64,000 bases of DNA from Undibacterium paludis (lineage in GTDB: Bacteria; Pseudomonadota; Gammaproteobacteria; Burkholderiales; Burkholderiaceae_D), in NCBI RefSeq assembly GCF_022568815.1, contig NZ_JAKZHX010000005.1, forward strand, positions 124,001 to 188,000, given 5' to 3'. The translations under genes were made by a program, and so were the position numbers. Below the pieces are notes generated by a model. The model was given only the letters and a program-made list of their open reading frames with translations, was not told the DNA's origin and ran no database searches. Positions within the stretch are counted from its first letter, which is position 1, and each line of letters begins with the position of its first letter. Of the stretch, positions 61,654-64,000 are shown one piece after another.

Positions 61654-62985
61654 TCATGCGGCAAGACCTGTCTGGCGCTTAAGCTTGTCTTCGTCATAGG
61701 CGGCTATCGCAGCCTGGTCGCCATCAAGCACGGCATGGGCACGGGTTTTGTCTATGTCTTTTTCCCAGCTGGCGACGACCACCGTTGCCACGCAATTGCC
61801 GATCAGGTTACCCAGGGCGCGGGCAATGCCGATGAACCAGTCTACCGACAGCACCAGTACCAGCCCCACCACCGGTATGGCAGGGATGGCTGACAAGGTG
61901 GCCGCCAGGATGACAATGGCGGAACCAGGCACGCCATGTGCACCTTTTGAAGTCACCAGGGCCACCGCCAGTATCGCCAGCAAATCAGTCATGGCCAGCG
62001 GTGTATTGGTGGCCTGGGCGATAAAGACGGCGGCCAGGGTCAGGTAGATGGAAAAAGCGTCGAGGTTGAAAGAATAGCCAGTGGGTATCACCAGGCCCAC
62101 AGTAGTGTCCTTGATACCCAGGTATTCAAGTTTTTTCATCACTTGCGGCAAAACGCTGTCGGATGAAGCCGTCGCCAGTACCACCAGCAATTCTTCACGC
62201 AGGTACTGGATGAACTTGAAGATATTAAAACCAGCCAGGCGCAGGATAAAGCCGAGTACGCCAAACACAAACACAATCACCGCACCGTAAAACAGCATCA
62301 CCAGAAAACCCAGTTGCTTGAGCGAGCCTATGCCATATTTGCCTACCGTAAAAGCAATGGCCCCGAACACACCGAGCGGCGCCAGCTTGATGATGAAAGA
62401 CATGCATTTGAAGAAGACTTCAGACAGACTGCTGATCATGTCGGCAACCGGACGGGCTTTTTCGCCCACCAGTGACAGGGCACAGCCAAAAATGACGGAG
62501 AACAGCAAGACCTGCAAAACATCGCCAGAGGTAAAGGCGCTGATGACCGTCGTGGGTATCAGCTTCAGGATAAATTCAGCAAAGCCTGCGCTTTTGACCT
62601 TGTTGGCATTGTCGACATAGGTGCCAAGCGTACTGGCGTCGAGCGATGCAGGGACGATATTCATCCCCTCGCCTGGGTGGAATAAAAAGGCCAGCGCCAG
62701 ACCAAGCACCAGGGCAATGGTAGTCACCACTTCAAAATAGATCAGCGCCTTGAGACCGACGCGTCCGACTTTTTTCAATTCACCGGCGCCATAAATACCA
62801 TGCACCACGACGCAAAAGACGATCATGGGAATGATCATCTTGATCAGTTTGATAAAGCCGTCACCAACCGGTTTCAGGCTGACGCCAACACCAGGGGAAA
62901 AGACCCCGACCAGTATCCCTACTGCCAGGGCGATCAGCACCTGACCAAATAGTGATTTGAAGAGTGGTTTGAATACGCGCTGCAC
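61654..62985 (-). CDS. dctA: C4-dicarboxylate:cation symporter DctA
   Basis: A 443-residue DAACS transporter importing succinate, fumarate, malate and related acids with protons or sodium. It has about eight membrane helices, the serine-rich re-entrant loop ATASSDSVLPQVM near residue 270, and the GYSFNLDAFSIYLTLAAVFI substrate/cation-binding segment near 310. The start is a GTG at 62985 with AGGAGG ten bases upstream. The neighbouring GntR regulator and M20 amidohydrolase suggest use with nitrogen-compound breakdown products, but DctA itself is general. Confidence 0.95.
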   Translation of the reverse strand: MQRVFKPLFKSLFGQVLIALAVGILVGVFSPGVGVSLKPVGDGFIKLIKMIIPMIVFCVVVHGIYGAGELKKVGRVGLKALIYFEVVTTIALVLGLALAFLFHPGEGMNIVPASLDASTLGTYVDNANKVKSAGFAEFILKLIPTTVISAFTSGDVLQVLLFSVIFGCALSLVGEKARPVADMISSLSEVFFKCMSFIIKLAPLGVFGAIAFTVGKYGIGSLKQLGFLVMLFYGAVIVFVFGVLGFILRLAGFNIFKFIQYLREELLVVLATASSDSVLPQVMKKLEYLGIKDTTVGLVIPTGYSFNLDAFSIYLTLAAVFIAQATNTPLAMTDLLAILAVALVTSKGAHGVPGSAIVILAATLSAIPAIPVVGLVLVLSVDWFIGIARALGNLIGNCVATVVVASWEKDIDKTRAHAVLDGDQAAIAAYDEDKLKRQTGLAA

Positions 62986-63534
62986 GACTACCTCCTGAAT
63001 GACTGGTTAGCACTGCGATGGGGAGCTGCTTTTTTCACTACCTGTGTTGAAGTCCTGATGATGCCTGTTGAACCATGTTGCATTACGTTAACGCCTGTGA
63101 ATAGCGGCATCGTGCGTCTTTGCTATCTCCCCGGTTTGGGGTTCGCCTTGGGAAAAAGCCGGGTCGGGAGTGTATTTCCCATCGCAAATCCGTTCGCTTG
63201 CTACACGCCCCCATCCCCACACTAACCCTCCCCTTGAAGGGGAGGGGATTGATGGACGGTTTTCCATCCGCCAAATCTCTGGGCTGAATTTGAGTTGTGA
63301 TGCGTTTTTGATCTGTATTTTGCTTCCCTGTTGGATCAAATATACTGCATCCAATTTTTGTATGCAATAAATGGATTCAATAGTAGAATCCAAAAAACCA
63401 CAAAACAACAAGAGCCACAAAACGACGCTTCCTGGCAGATTGCTGGCTGATTTCTGGCAGTTTCCGCGTAGCAAAATCAGGACCACATCAAGATCAAGCA
63501 GCCATCCAATAACAGACACCGGAGGAGACACCCT
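62986..63534. other. Divergent intergenic region with dispersed repeat
   Basis: Between dctA and the amidohydrolase. A GC-rich dispersed repeat near 63207-63250 (CCCCATCCCCACACTAACCC, then CTCCCCTTGAAGGGGAGG) is of a kind scattered in Oxalobacteraceae-like genomes and forms a strong hairpin. The promoters of both genes lie here. No gene is seen. Confidence 0.5.
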
Positions 63535-64000
63535 ATGCCGAGCAAGATGCATTCCTGCACACCAACTGACCTGCCCAGCTTTGCAGATTGTGCCGCGCAA
63601 ATCATGGACAGGGCCGATGTCCTGGCACAACACAGCGACGTACCCGATATGCTCACGCGCACTTATCTGACACCGGCGCACCACAATGCGGCAGCCCAGC
63701 TGGCCGACTGGATGTGCGCCGCCGGCATGAGCGTGCGACGTGATGCGGCAGGCAATGTGATCGGCCGCTATGAAGGTCTGACAGCCCGTGCCCCCGCCCT
63801 GCTGACCGGCTCGCATTTTGATACCGTGCGTAATGCCGGCAAATACGATGGCAACCTTGGCATACTGCTGCCGCTGGCCTGCGTGGCCAGATGGCATGCA
63901 GCGGGCAGGCGCTTCCCGTTTGCGATAGAGATCATCGGTTTTGCCGAAGAAGAAGGCGTGCGCTTCAAAGCCACTCTGCTAGGCAGCCGTGCCGCTGCCG
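63535..64000 (+). CDS. M20-family Zn-dependent amidohydrolase (allantoate/N-carbamoyl-amino-acid type), N-terminal part
   Basis: The first 155 residues of a protein running off the window, starting at an ATG with GGAGGAG 9 bases upstream. The metal-site motifs GSHFDTVRNAGKYDGNLG near residue 83 and FAEEEGVRF near 138 identify the AllC/HyuC/ureidopropionase group, which hydrolyses allantoate or N-carbamoyl amino acids. The divergent DctA and nearby GntR support a catabolic role. Which substrate cannot be told from this part. Confidence 0.9.
   Translation, partial: MPSKMHSCTPTDLPSFADCAAQIMDRADVLAQHSDVPDMLTRTYLTPAHHNAAAQLADWMCAAGMSVRRDAAGNVIGRYEGLTARAPALLTGSHFDTVRNAGKYDGNLGILLPLACVARWHAAGRRFPFAIEIIGFAEEEGVRFKATLLGSRAAA

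Noticed and set aside
63083-63897. Reverse open frames opposite the amidohydrolase start and its leader
   Set aside because: They cross a dispersed GC-rich repeat and run antisense to a clear M20 gene with a strong ribosome-binding site.

Overview
The window looks like chromosomal DNA from a betaproteobacterium of the Burkholderiales, most likely Oxalobacteraceae-like (Undibacterium/Herbaspirillum/Massilia type). This rests on the sucCD and recA-recX arrangement, a LexA box of the proteobacterial type, FadL and NodT-family outer-membrane proteins, and the overall protein style; it is an inference, since there is no rRNA or other taxonomic marker. No tRNA, rRNA or CRISPR array was seen.

Layout. 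1-6150 is core: the start of an FHA protein and a PP2C phosphatase, sucC-sucD, a DUF2889 protein, and recA-recX behind a LexA box. About 6195-21020 is an accessory block bounded on both sides by clusters of short degenerate repeats that resemble IS21-family ends. It holds a four-gene redox/methyltransferase operon with foreign-looking high GC, a broken and an intact copy of the same TetR gene around an NTF2-like gene, a FadL porin, an SDR, and a complete RND efflux system controlled by a second TetR with two matching 26-bp operators. 21200-22290 is IS5/IS21 debris. 22482-29420 holds a GAF-PAS-GGDEF cyclase, a large beta-helix lipoprotein and a 701-residue protein with a degenerate Nudix-like domain.

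The most notable gene is at 29916-34994: a 1692-residue nucleoside-phosphorylase/NACHT/WD40 protein with the architecture of fungal NLRs and bacterial STAND anti-phage proteins. Its 14 nearly identical WD40 repeats correspond to two seven-bladed propellers, with variation concentrated at a few positions. A second unusual giant is at 46285-51303: a cytosolic-looking MACPF protein with a central helical region and a C-terminal part resembling clostridial P-47/OrfX (TULIP) proteins. It is divergent from a TAT-exported phospholipase C.

35481-45727 encodes mainly exported proteins: an HAF-repeat protein, an S1/P1-fold phospholipase-like enzyme with a parvulin PPIase, an FGE-sulfatase-domain protein, two tandem Lys/His-rich small proteins, a SugE-type SMR transporter behind a hairpin leader, and the phospholipase C. 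51394-52913 is a split chromate transporter with a divergent LysR.

54555-59161 is a complete family 2A (sulfur) encapsulin operon: rhodanese, serine acetyltransferase, shell and cysteine desulfurase cargo. A 177-bp MITE-like element has inserted at the end of the serine acetyltransferase gene and supplies its last codons. The window ends with a secreted chorismate mutase, a GntR regulator, DctA and the start of an M20 amidohydrolase. At least two families of non-autonomous palindromic elements and several dispersed repeats show an active repeat-shuffling history.
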